In this document: positions 42,749 to 54,128 of the stretch, one piece after another | How the letters are laid out: every line of letters starts with the position of its first letter | Position numbering within the stretch: the stretch's first letter is position 1 | NCBI GenBank assembly: GCA_037447655.1 | Contig: JBBHKE010002666.1 | Span: forward strand, 1 to 58,202 | Origin: Zygnema cylindricum | Lineage: Eukaryota > Streptophyta > Zygnematophyceae > Zygnematales > Zygnemataceae | DNA: 58,202 bases | Direction of reading: 5' to 3' | Notes under the pieces: model-generated | What the model was told of the DNA's origin: nothing | What the model saw: only the letters and a program-made list of their open reading frames with translations | Databases searched by the model: none | Made by a program: the position numbers and the translations under genes

Positions 42749-44240
42749 AGCGCGATTACTGTACGATTTCTCTCGTTCGACAGTGTGAATGGTTGATTAT
42801 CTTCACAATGTTATTCTGATCGATATTTTTCTTAGCTACTGTGTGAACATCCTAATTAGGGCTTAGAGCGTTGTTCCAATAGGCGGTCTCTGTAAACATC
42901 AAAAATTCGTTTACTGAAGCGACCGTTCCATTGTGTCGGGTCAGTAAACGACATTTATTTTTGCGTGGCACACTTTGATTTGGCCACGTAGTAAAATAAT
43001 ACGACTCTGGTAATCTTCAGAGAATATCTGGCAGCAAATTGTGACCACGTATTCGTACCAGCGAAGGTAAAAAGTGACTCGTACGACGTATTGAATAAAA
43101 TCTGTACGGGCGGACGAAACTTAAGATTTGTAAATGCGTACGAAAATGTCAAAATGGTTAGTGGATCGCGTGAAACAATATCCTCCGTCAAAGATTTTTT
43201 TGCGTCTTCCGGTGGCCTCGCATCCTCCCTGGCGGAAGGCACATGTCATATGCGACGTGTACCCACCTGGTCGTGCGGTCGTCGTGGATATTTGTTCACT
43301 TTTCCACGAGGCACGATGTTATTCGTTCAGGCGCTAAGAATTGACCTACTCCGGGTCACTTGTTGCGAACTGAAAGTGTCAGACGATGGAGTATCCGATT
43401 ATGCATCCGACAGTCCACATTTACACCCATAAACGTGGAGAATCAAATCCCTCATTCACTAGGCTTGTTTTTCTGACATTTTTTTTTTTTTGGTACGGTA
43501 CTGTACGAAAGAGTACGGCTTTCAGTATTCAACGGCATTTTTCCCCTAATGGAACCTTACTCTTAGTCATTATATCCTGCAATTATGTGACGTGTACCAG
43601 TGCCACGTCATGAATTAGCTTCGTATTGTGAACTTTTCCATCTGCATATTTAACGAGTTCGCACAATTTTAATTGCCTGTGTGAACGTGATTTTTTTTTG
43701 CTTTTGCTCGCGTGCGTGCTCAATTCCCGTGCCGACACAGATCTTGCCGTACAACTGTTTTCGGCGGTTAAAAAGCAGGTACATCCACTTTCCTACCTTG
43801 CCAGATGCATCATTACTGACTTTTAGGGTTTGTGGAAAATCTTCCATTCAATGGAATCTCTGGCTGTCATTTTGCAAAAATATGGGAAAAATACTGACAA
43901 CTGCGATCCACTCGGGAGAGCATCTCACCGCTCCTGACATAACACGTGTGTTCTGAAAATAATTTATGGTTTTTGGAATTTTATTAGGATTTTTTAAGGG
44001 TTTAGTCGTTGCTCTCATTGACCACTCGACGGTTGACATAAATTTCGGACACCGACCAGATTCTTCGCGCCAAGTGTCAACCTCCACCACTACACCGCGA
44101 ATCGTTATTAGAGTTATGAACTCTATATTGGCGCCCCCAAATTTTGACTCCAAAACCCGAAATAAAATTGATAATACTAAATTTTCCTTTACGTTAATTA
44201 CGGTTCTAGAGAATTAGTGTTCATAATTATAATTTATGAT
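42749..44240. other. Intergenic sequence, no gene recognised
   Basis: Frames of 60-113 codons overlap in all phases without known motifs. A mariner-type MITE end (CTACACCGCGAATCG) lies at about 44091. Confidence 0.4.
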
Positions 44241-44250
44241 ACTAGTAAAT

Positions 44251-44285
44251 CAACGCCCGTTACACGGGCAAGTACCCTGTCTAGT
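44251..44285 (+). mobile_element. Helitron-like 3' terminus
   Basis: A hairpin (GCCCGT, loop TAC, ACGGGC; 44255-44269) is followed 11 bases later by CTAGT (44281-44285), the layout of Helitron 3' ends. The matching 5' TC end was not identified. A second copy of the hairpin (45504-45518, AAATCAACGCCCGTTACACG) lacks the CTAGT. Confidence 0.5.
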
Positions 44286-44834
44286 TTATCATGCCCGTAC
44301 TACGGACGCACGGCAACGCTACACCGCGAATTGTTATTAATGTCAAATTTTAAATAGTGTTGAAGAAAATGTAACGTAATTGATGCTAAATAAGAATTTG
44401 ATTTTTTTTATAATTTGTAATAATGTATTCTAATTTCGGCATTATGCTAATTTGGGAACAGCAAAAATGGATTATTTGCCGTACGATTTATACATAAATA
44501 TATGTATTCGTACAAAATATCAGAAATAGTACGCAGTCTTGAAATTAAATATCCGTATATGTCATACTAATTTATGTGTCAGAATAATCCCGTTTTTTGA
44601 GCGCACGTTCCTATAAGTGCGCGTCTGCTTTAATTCATTTTTTGTAAAATTTTCACTTGAAAAGTTACATTTATGTACGGTCTTACATAGACCGTACACC
44701 ACACTATTTCGATCTTATTGTACTTTCGTTCTTTACGCTATTTTGTACGGTACCTTAATTAAAGTAAAGGAAAAATTAAAACCATGTATCCTATTTAGCA
44801 AAAAATATCAAAATTTCAAGAACCCAAATTAATG

Positions 44835-45480
44835 ATACATTACGCTATCCGTAATGCGGTCTGCACAGCGACGCACGGTAATGTTACATTAGCCCATCCG
44901 TACGGCGAGCTGCACAACGACGCACGACAACGTTATATTACGCCAACTGTACGACGGTCTGCACAGCGACGCACGGCAATGTTACATTACGCCATCTGTA
45001 TGGCGATCTGCACAACGACGCACGACAACCTTAAAATACGCCATCCGTACGGCGGTCTGCACACCGACGGTTGGCAATGTTAGATTATGCCATCCGTACG
45101 GCGGTTTGCACACCGACGGGTGGCAATGTTAGGTTACGCCAACCGTACGGCGGTCTGCACATCGACGGTTACCAGTGTTAGGTTACGCCAACCGTACAGC
45201 GGTCTGCACACCGACGGGTGGCAATGTTAGGTTTCACCAACCGTACGGCGATCTGCACATCGACGGTTGGCAATGTTAGAGTATGTCTGTCGTACGGTGG
45301 TCTACACACCGACAAGGCAATGTAAGATTACGCCATCCGTACGGCGGCACGGGCGGCACCGTTACATTGTGCCAGTGGTACGGCGGTCCGTACTGCGGAC
45401 GGTCGCACGGCAGCGTTACATTGTGCCAGACGTACGGTTGTCCGTACTGCGGACGAACGGAAAAAATCGAAGACAGACAC
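44835..45480 (+). repeat. 49-bp minisatellite array 1
   Basis: About 12 units of 49 bp with the core CATCCGTACGGCGGTCTGCACA(C/G)CGACG followed by GGCAATGTTA(A/G)ATTACGC; the last units are shorter and diverged. CCGTACGG is palindromic in most units. The open frames across it are by-products of the repeat. Confidence 0.88.
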
Positions 45481-45518
45481 ACCGCCTACCGCGGTAAATC
45501 AACGCCCGTTACACGGGC

Positions 45519-46439
45519 ATTTACCCTGGCAACTACACCGCTAATCGCTATTAGCGTAGAAGTTTCTTTAGCGTATATGAATAAATTACCGTGGTTTACG
45601 CTAATTAAGAATTTAAAAATTTTGAATAAAAGCATGCATTTTAATTGTTTAACCATTATAATTTGAGTCTTTGAAAAAAAAATGTCGATCGCAAACATGC
45701 TTAGAATAATATAGGTATTCGTACATAGTTTGACAAATCGTACTCAAATCGTACGTTCACACAGTCGAAACGTGGTTGCTGGACGAATATGTAAGAGCGT
45801 GATATTTGACAACCCGATTATATCCCCTTTTTAGAGCACACATTCTCATGCGTCCGCGGTTACTAAAACTCATTGATTATACTTTTTCGCTTAAAAAGGT
45901 ACAATTTTGTACGGACACTAATTAAATGATGACGTACTTCCGTTTTGTACGGTACTAAAAAATGAAACCTAAATAGAGTAAAGAAAAAAAATAGAATGAA
46001 CTATGCTAATGGAGAATAAAAAAAAAAAAGCGGGACGGAATTACCGTACACTATGCTAATAGCGATTGGCGGTGTAGTGTTGGGTATCAAGGACCTATTG
46101 CCGATATTCGATATATATCGAATTTTAGGGTTCTGATAATCGAATATATCGAATCCGTACACCTAGAAGCTAAATATCCGGATATTTACGCGATTTTTTT
46201 CTCAAACCCCCACCCCCCCGTGGCGCTCGCTCAGTGGTGGGGGGGGGGGGGGGGGGTCCGTACGATTTTCCGTACGGAAACGTCACGTTGTGGCAGCAGT
46301 TTGGCGGTCTGTACCGCTGACGCGTGACAACGTCACGTGACGCACGGCAAAGTCAGTTGTGTTAGCGGTTCGGCGGTCTGTACCACTGACGCACGGCAGC
46401 GTCACGTTGTACGGTGGTCCGTACTACGGACGATCGCAC
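45519..46439. other. MITE-like sequence between the two arrays
   Basis: Begins and ends with mariner-type motifs (CTACACCGCTAATCGC at 45533; GCGATTGGCGGTGTA at 46062) and then TATCG-rich repeat from 46074. A 16-base G run lies at about 46240-46256. Confidence 0.4.
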
Positions 46440-46970
46440 AGCAACGTTACACCGCGAATCGTTATTAGTGTCAAAGTTTAAATAGTGTTGAAGGTAATTT
46501 ACCGTAATTGATGCTAATTAAGAATTTGTTTTTTTTTTTTTAAGTTGTATTGTAATTTCGGCTCAATGCTAATTTTGGAACTACAAAAATTAAATATTCT
46601 CCATACGATTGTATACATTAACATATGTATTCGTACAAAATATTAGAAATCGTACGCCGTCGTGAAATTTAAATTTCCGTACATGTCAGACTAATTCCGT
46701 TTTTTTAGCGCACGCTCCTATGCCTGCGCATCTGATTTAATTCATTTTTTGTAAATTTTTCACTTTAAAAGGTACATTTGTGTACGGTCTGACATCGACC
46801 GCACACCACACCATTTAGATCTTATTGTACTTTCATTTTTAACGCTATTCTGTACGGTACCTTAATTAACGTCAAGGAAAAATTAAAATCATGTAACCTA
46901 TTTAAGAAAAAAAGTCAAAATTTCAAAAACCCAAATTAGAGTTATATACTCTAATAACGATTCGCGGTGT
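46440..46970. repeat. Duplicate of 44310-44830
   Basis: TACACCGCGAATCG, AAATAGTGTTGAAG, AATTGATGCTAA, TAAGAATTTG and the CATTTGTGTACGGTCT sequence recur in order, about 2.1 kb after the first copy. With the following array this is a tandem segmental duplication. Confidence 0.7.
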
Positions 46971-46974
46971 ACAT

Positions 46975-47450
46975 TCTGCGAGCGGTACGGCGGTCTGCGA
47001 CGGTTGGCAATGTTAAATTGTGCCAACCGTACGGCAACGTAAAATTACGCCGTCCGTACGGCGATCTGCACAGCGACGCACAACAACGTTTAATTACGCC
47101 ATCCGTACGGCGATCTGCACAGCGACGCACGGCAACGTTTAACTACGCCATCCGTACGGCGATCTGCACAGCGACGCACGGCAACATTTAATTACGCCAT
47201 CCGTACGGCGATCTGCACAGCGACGCACGGCAGCGTTTAACTACGCCATCCGTACGGTGATCTGCACAGCGACCCACGACAACGTAAAATTACGCCATCC
47301 GTACGGCGATCTGGACAGCGACGCACGGCAACGTTTAAATACGCCAGCGGTACAGCGGTCCGTATTGCGGACGGTCGCACGGCAGCGTTACATTGTGCCA
47401 GACGTACGGCTGTCCGTACTGCGGACGGACGGAAAAAATCGATGACAGAC
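46975..47450 (+). repeat. 49-bp minisatellite array 2
   Basis: About eight units (CATCCGTACGGCGATCTGCACAGCGACGCACGGCAACGTTTAA pattern), more uniform than array 1. It ends in the same CCAGACGTACGG(C/T)TGTCCG, GGAAAAAATCGA(A/T)GACAGACAC sequence as array 1. Confidence 0.88.
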
Positions 47451-47454
47451 ACAC

Positions 47455-48134
47455 CGCCTACCGCCTATATAAGGCTTCGCGGAGGGGCGAACAACGTTCT
47501 CTTATTTATATACTGATTATTGAATAATGTGGTGTATGGACGTGTCAGTCCGTACAAAATGGTACTTTATTAAGTAAAAAAGTACGAAACATGGATTTAA
47601 ATAACCGCGATCGCATGTAAAACTACGCTCAGAATAAGCGACATCATAAGGTCGTACCTATTTGAGTGTAAAGATATGTGTGGCATAATAATTATTCGCG
47701 CGAGCACCCAAATTAGAGTTATGAAAAAATTGACGTGACAGTGTACAATTTGTCAGATTTTGTACTTTTACCTATTTTACTGTGAAGATCTTGATGACAA
47801 ATCTGTCGTACCAAAATTAGATTTAATGATCAATTAGTATTAAACATTTTTTTCAAAAAAAACTAAAATCGTAATTAGTATTAATGACGCTAATTATTTT
47901 TTAATACTAATAATTTTTCAACGCTAATAACGATTCACAGTGTAGTGTTGGGTATCGAGGACCTTTTGCCGATATTCGATATATATCAAATTTCAGGTAC
48001 CCGATAATCGATATATCGCTTCGATATATCGATAATTAGAATATCGCTACATATCGCTGATATATTGCCAATATATCGTATCGCAAATATATCGAGGCTT
48101 TAAAAAATAAATAAAAATGAAAATTTTCACAGGT
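47455..48134. other. Repeat remnants
   Basis: A mariner-type MITE end (CTAATAACGATTCACAGTG) near 47935, followed directly by a TAGTGTTGGGTATCG element end at 47942 and ATATATCGATA repeats. No gene seen. Confidence 0.4.
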
Positions 48135-48142
48135 CTCCAAAC

Positions 48143-48448
48143 CATAGTTCAAAAGTAGGTGAAAGTAGGCCCATACAATATATCTATTGTATGCAAAACA
48201 TACAATATGACCTTAAGACCCATGTTGTATTTGGACCTATTCGGACTAATTAAAACATTCAGACCAACAATTGGACCAATTAAAACATTTGGACCAAAAT
48301 TTTTATTTACACCGTCAGATTCGGACGATCAGACGGTCACTGATCAAAGTAGCGATCTAAGAAGATCACATGAAAAGGGCATAACACAACTTACGATTAA
48401 AGGCGCCGACCAAAGGCCTACGATAAAAACACCTACTTTTGAACTATG
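48143..48448. mobile_element. hAT-type MITE (CATAGTTCAAAAGTAGG family), inverse orientation
   Basis: 306 bp with both inverted ends intact and an exact 8-bp duplication CTCCAAAC (48135-48142 and 48449-48456). Confidence 0.9.
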
Positions 48449-49085
48449 CTCCAAACTCACGTGCCTTCGGACAAGGTGACCGTAAAATCTTTGCCGAAAA
48501 GAAATACGGTTTTTTCCTGAAAGTCAGCAGAGTAAAGGAGATCTTTGAGGTACATTGACTCGGTACACTTGTGAAGTACACGTACGAAGTACGGATTTCC
48601 ATACAAAAATGGTCGGTTTTCAAATCTTTGACGATTTTAGAGATTTGATCGTTAGCTTACAAGGAACCACTCAAATCAAACACGTATGTAAAAACTTGTT
48701 TACACATGATACGCGATGTAACCGAGGCCTCTGTAATACAAATTTTTTGCTGTCCGTTCAATTACAGAGACCTCCTCATGTAACCATACCCCAAATAAGT
48801 AATCATATGAATTACAGAATTAGGGTGAAGTTCCATCAAGCGAAAAGTGGCGTTTCTAACAGAAATCCGCGACTCTCCGTACCAAATCGTACCGCCTATT
48901 TTGTTTTGATACGAAAACCAACATTACAGAGAATCTTGCCGATACTCTCCGGAGGTCTTGGAGGTAATACTGGCCGTCGGATGTTCATCTGCGATGAGTT
49001 CGCTTCAATTTTCTTTGTTAGACTCAACCCACCTCGACGAGGTGGGTTGGCATACACAGAAAAAAAAAATTGTGACACGGTGGAC
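48449..49085 (+). repeat. Near-identical duplicated segment, copy 1
   Basis: Matches 50637-51274 almost base for base (one T-run indel and about one substitution seen). It covers unique-looking sequence plus the left third of a Harbinger-like MITE. The 178-codon frame it contains is conserved only because the DNA is identical; I do not recognise the protein. Confidence 0.85.
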
Positions 49086-49552
49086 AATTAAGCTACGTGT
49101 CATGATGGAAAACCAACGAAAAATCTTAAGATTTGCACATGACACGCGGTTTCCAAAACACAACCGAAAATAAAAACGAAATTTCGCAACACTCCCTCGT
49201 CACTCTATTTTTGGTATCTTTTGGTCGTCACACTATTTCTCTCAAAGGACTTTCGTTTTGTTCGAAAGTTGAAACCCCAAAAAATGACATGGCGTAGCGT
49301 CTGCAAAAAGTATAAATTTGTTGTCGTATTAATACTTCGTACGCAGGTACACGGTACGCAAGTCAAGTTTTGAAGTTAAGTTTCTCGGTGCTAAAAATCT
49401 GAAAGATATTCAATATCGGATCGTAGCTTGCGTGGCGCCAGTGAATTTAAAACACGTGGCTTACAAACTCTATGTGATGGAACTTCGACTTAATCGACCC
49501 GATCTGTAGAGTTTGCCGTACAATTACAGAAGCGTAGGATGGAACTTCACCC
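48823..49552. mobile_element. PIF/Harbinger-like MITE, copy 1
   Basis: 730 bp, ends GGGTGAAGTTCCATC and GATGGAACTTCACCC (perfect 15-bp inverted repeat), flanked by TTA on both sides. Confidence 0.85.
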
Positions 49553-49623
49553 TTAGGAATCTTCGTTACAACGGACGTTGCCACAATATTCCTTTTGAAG
49601 TTTTGCAGTCAATGCCTAAAGGT

Positions 49624-49791
49624 CAACAACTTGGAGCATGGTTGACGGCTCACGCGTGGCAGTCTAAGCAAACCATAGTTCAAAAGCAGGCGTTTTTATG
49701 GTAGGCGCAACAACTTGGAGCATGGTTGACGTCTCACGCGTGGCAGTCTGAGCAAACCATATTTCAAAAGTAGGCGTTTTTATGGTAGGCG
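49624..49791. repeat. 84-bp tandem duplication including a MITE end
   Basis: CAACAACTTGGAGCATGG through GTTTTTATGGTAGGCG occurs twice. Each copy includes the target-site flank AGCAAAC and the first 34 bp of the hAT-type MITE. Confidence 0.85.
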
Positions 49792-50419
49792 TTTGGTACG
49801 CGCCCAAAACTTGGCACAAAACTCGCGCAATTGAGGCATATTGTATGTGTGTTCTTTGTGCACACCCCTGTACGAACGTACGAGTATGACGTATCATCAT
49901 AGTACAGCGCACGCCGCCGGACGAAATTTTTTAGCGAACTGACACGGCGTAGGATGACATTCCGCGGGAAAAAAATCCCGGAAAAAAAATCCCGGAAAAA
50001 AAATCCCGGAAAAAAAATCCCGGAAAAAAAATCCCGGAAAAAAAATCCCGGAAAAAAAATCCCGGAAAAAAAATCCCGGAAAAAAAATCCGCGGACGTAA
50101 GTCCTATCGTAAGTTGTGTTATGGGCTTTTCATGTGATCTTCTTAGATCCATACTTTGATCAATGACCGCCTGATCGTCTAAATTTGACGGTTTAAATAA
50201 AAAACACCTCAAAACTCATGAAAAAATATTTTTTTGTCCGAATGTTTTTCAAAATTTAGACATGACGTTTAATTCTCTATCGATCGATGTGCAACTCAAA
50301 CCTGTTCGTATTTTATTTCATTTTGCGGCCAATACAATATGGGTCTTAAGGGCATATTGTATGTTTTGAGTACAATAGGCATACTGTATGGGCGTACGTT
50401 CACCTACTTTTGAACTATG
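49758..50419. mobile_element. hAT-type MITE carrying a 14-bp repeat array
   Basis: The ends CATATTTCAAAAGTAGGCG and CACCTACTTTTGAACTATG have the exact 8-bp duplication GAGCAAAC (49750-49757, 50420-50427). About 350 bp of foreign sequence, including the repeat array, sits inside. Confidence 0.88.
49964..50090. repeat. Array of about nine 14-bp units (CCCGGAAAAAAAAT)
   Basis: Perfectly regular head-to-tail units, flanked by CCGCGG on the left (about 49961) and right (about 50089). No spacers, so not a CRISPR array. Confidence 0.95.
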
Positions 50420-50504
50420 GAGCAAACGCACACATTGACATTTGTCCTAAAGTACGGACATTTAGGGTGGGGGGAGCAAGAGAACACACCTCCAAAGTTC
50501 AAAC

Positions 50505-50636
50505 CATAGTTCAAAAGTAGGCGTTTCTATTGTAGGTCTTTTGTCGGCGCCTTCATCGTAAGTTGTGTTATGGGCTTTTCATGTGATCGTCTTAAGTCGC
50601 TACTTTGATCAGCGACCGTCCGATCGTCCAACTATG
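50505..50636. mobile_element. hAT-type MITE with internal deletion
   Basis: Left end CATAGTTCAAAAGTAGGCG; only the last bases ACTATG remain of the right end, followed by CTCCAAAC. The left flank is GTTCAAAC. The mismatch between flanks shows that the junction is recombinant. Confidence 0.6.
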
Positions 50637-51274
50637 CTCCAAACTCACGTGCCTTCGGACAAGGTGACCGTAAAATCTTTGCCGAAAAGAAATACGGTTT
50701 TTTTCCTGAAAGTCAGCAGAGTAAAGGAGATCTTTGAGGTACATTGACTCGGTACACTTGTGAAGTACACGTACGAAGTACGGATTTCCATACAAAAATG
50801 GTCGGTTTTCAAATCTTTGACGATTTTAGAGATTTGATCGTTAGCTTACAAGGAACCACTCAAATCAAACACGTATGTAAAAACTTGTTTACACATGATA
50901 CGCGATGTAACCGAGGCCTCTGTAATACAAATTTTTTGCTGTCCGTTCAATTACAGAGACCTCCTCATGTAACCATACCCCAAATAAGTAATCATATGAA
51001 TTACAGAATTAGGGTGAAGTTCCATCAAGCGAAAAGTGGCGTTTCTAACAGAAATCCGCGACTCTCCGTACCAAATCGTACCGCCTATTTTGTTTTGATA
51101 CGAAAACCAACATTACAGAGAATCTTGCCGATACTCTCCGGAGGTCTTGGAGGTAATACTGGCCGTCGGATGTTCATCTGCGATGAGTTCGCTTCAATTT
51201 TCTTTGTTAGACTCAACCCACCTCGACGAGGTGGGTTGGCATACACAGAAAAAAAAATTTGTGACACGGTGGAC
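50637..51274 (+). repeat. Near-identical duplicated segment, copy 2
   Basis: Copy of 48449-49085. The identity stops inside the Harbinger-like MITE; the right two thirds differ by roughly one base in ten and the flank beyond is different. Confidence 0.85.
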
Positions 51275-51739
51275 AATTAAGCTACGTGTCATGATGGAAA
51301 ACAAACGAAAAATCTTAAGATTTCCACATGACACGCGGTTTCCAAAATACAAACGAAACTAAAAACGAAATTTCGTAACATTCCCTCGTCACGCTATTTT
51401 CGGTAACTTTTGTTCGTCACACTATTTCTGTCGAAGGACTTTCGTTATGTTCGAAAACTGAAACCCTAAAAAATGAGATGGCGTCGTCTGCAAAATGTAT
51501 AAAAGTTTTGTCGTATGGTCACGTCGTACGCAGGTACATAGTACGTAAGTCAAGATTTGAAGTTAAGTTTGTCGGTGCTTAAAATCTGAAAGATATTCAA
51601 TATCGGATCGTAGCATGCGTGGCGCCAGTAAATTTATAACACGTGGCTTACAGACTCTACGTGATGGAACTTCGACTCAATCGACCCGGTCTGTAGAGTT
51701 GGCCGTACAATTACAGAAACGTATGATGGAACTTCACCC
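51012..51739. mobile_element. PIF/Harbinger-like MITE, copy 2
   Basis: 728 bp, with the same ends as 48823-49552, flanked by TTA. Confidence 0.85.
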
Positions 51740-51742
51740 TTA

Positions 51743-53677
51743 GTACTTTTTTGTTGGTTACATTTTGCGGCGTCTACCTTTAAGTCACGGAACTAAAATC
51801 ACGTCGTACGTGGCGTATCAGACAATTTGTCTTTTTAGCTAAAATAGCATATTATATAAAAATATAAAATATTAAATTTTGAAAAATACTATATATCGCG
51901 ATATATATCGCGATTGTTTATGTTGGTCCCGGTACGATATATCGAAAATTCTGTTCGATCGATATTCAATATATCGGAATCATAGCGATATGAATTTACC
52001 GATACCCAACACTATCCACCACTATCACTAGAGCCGTACGATTTCAAAAAATTCGCCAATCCGGGGAATTATGAACCATTGCGTCTGACGGTCGGCCACA
52101 TGTGCCGGTCAACCGCCGATTCCGTCAATTGTGCGGCAAATTGTGCGCTACAGTACAGTAGATTTGCGGTCATTTTTAAGAAAACGACAAACGGTTGCAC
52201 CGAAAACTGTCTAATTCCACCGCAATTGGTCTGATCCGCAAACTTCCCAGATTTAGAACCTCATATTTAAAAATTAGTACTTCACAAGAGGGTCCGTGCT
52301 TGTTGTTATTTTTATTTCGCGAATAATGAAGTACAGATTCTGGAATTAGGGTTAGCGGTGACCGTCAAATTATCTTTGTAATTTCATTGGTCTAGGAATA
52401 TGTTTGGCGTCATTCAATTGGACCTTTAACTTCTCCGGCTTCACTTGGTTTTCTCGTATTTTTGTATTTTATTTCTCAATTCAATGCGCTTTTTTTTTTT
52501 CGTTGACTGAAAGTTGACAAAAAGTACTCTGCACATTTAAAGTACAGCGTGAATCACTTTTTCCCGTTACTAATCGATTATAAATATACTTATTTTGTTT
52601 TTGACGTGGATGATCCCCAACCGCTTGATAATAGTAAACAATTGATAATGTCAATTCTATTTTTTGTTTCACACTCAGGAAAAACCGGCACTGTATTAGT
52701 GTTATTAAATGTAATAACGATTAACGGTCTACAGTAAAGTATAGTACAATATAGTACCGTACCTTCAAATTTGAGAGCGTCAGCGTGAAACTTTTAGTAA
52801 CTTAAAATCGTACGGATGTTCAAACGCTTTATTTTTCCATGACCGGTCCTGTCAATTGCAGCCTCTTTCGATTTGCAAATAATAACAGCAATAGTACAGT
52901 ACTTTCCGACATTCAAAAGTACAAAATATTTTATCCGAAAAAAGTACGTACGAAAATTGCAAAAAAAATTAAACGCCAACTTCTCTCCCCAATCAAAACC
53001 TCATAAAAGTACGAAACATAGCAGTTTCAATCCTATATTCATACTTAAAAAAAAAAAAAAAAAGCAATCTCATCCATCCAAAATGATTCCGTGCGTTTCG
53101 TGCTTCACCGTACAGTCTCAGTCAACTCGAACCTTTTAGCGAAAAGCCAAAAACTACTGGTACTGTACTGTACGAACCCATCCTGTACTTTCTCCACAAA
53201 CCGACAAAATTGCGTCTACCTAATAGTTTTAACTCCAACGGTCATTTTTCGGCACGCCGTCCAACCTCCATCCTAGTCCGTTTTTGCCATTATAGTAGAC
53301 CAAAAAAAACAAAAAAATGGAAGAAAACATGAAAAAACTTGTAGAAACTAAACTTTCCCACTTCTCATGACAACTAGAAGATGATAAGAGAGAGAAATTT
53401 CGCTAAAATTTTGCATCAGAGCTCCTAATTTTTGTACTTTGACCTCAAAATTGGTCTTTTTTGCACCAATTTTCTAGATATCCATTTGCTATTTTGCAAA
53501 AATTCAAGAAAAGGATAGAATTTTAAAAGTGCTAGACAACTTTTTTTATTGTTTTTTTTTTTCTCAAGAAAGAGAATTGTCTTTAATCTCAATTTTTACC
53601 AAATTATGATTATTTTTTCCCCTAAAAGTGGTTCGAGAGCCCTAAATTTTAAGCACTTTCTAAATAAGTTCCTATAT
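51743..53677. other. Intergenic sequence
   Basis: TATCG-rich element end at 51880-52010 (GATACCCAACACTA). The rest is AT-rich with many GTAC sites and short frames only. No gene recognised. Confidence 0.4.
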
Positions 53678-54112
53678 TAAGGGAGGGTGGGAAGGGAGGG
53701 AGAATAGAGAAAAAAAAGAGAGGAGGAGAGAGGGAGGGATAAAAAGGGAGGGAGAGAGAAGGTGGAGGGGTGAAAAGGAGGGAAAATAGAGAAAAAGAAG
53801 AGAAGAGAAGAGAGGGAGAGAAAAAAAGAGAGGGGAGAGAAGGGGGAGGGGTGAAAAGGACACAAAGAAGAGTGATAGAGGGGAACTGGTAAGGAGAGGG
53901 AGATAAAGTGCGAAATACTGAAAGGACAGAAAAATACGGATTAAAATAAGACGGAGAGAGAAGGGAGAGAGGGGAGAGAGGAGAGAGAGGAGACAGAGGG
54001 GACAGGGGGGAGAGGGGAAAGAGGGGAGAAAGGAGAAGAGCGGGAAGAGAGGAGGAGAGAGGGGGAGAGGTGAGAGAGAGGGGAGAGAGGGGGAGAGAGA
54101 GGTTATGAAATC
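53678..54112. repeat. Purine-rich tract upstream of the 54.1-kb gene
   Basis: About 435 bp, mostly G and A on the plus strand (GGGAGAGAGGGG units), ending 17 bp before the start codon at 54129. It could form part of the 5' leader or promoter. Confidence 0.8.
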
Positions 54113-54128
54113 AGCCGCATAATACCAA

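Noticed and set aside
44832-45497. Several plus-strand frames of 70-127 codons
   Set aside because: Generated by the 49-bp minisatellite; no protein motif.
48555-49091. 178-codon frame repeated almost identically at 50744-51280
   Set aside because: Conservation is due to a recent DNA duplication, and part of the frame lies inside a Harbinger-like MITE.
49964-50090. Regular short repeats resembling a CRISPR array
   Set aside because: Units are contiguous with no spacers, and the genome is eukaryotic; it is a microsatellite-like array.
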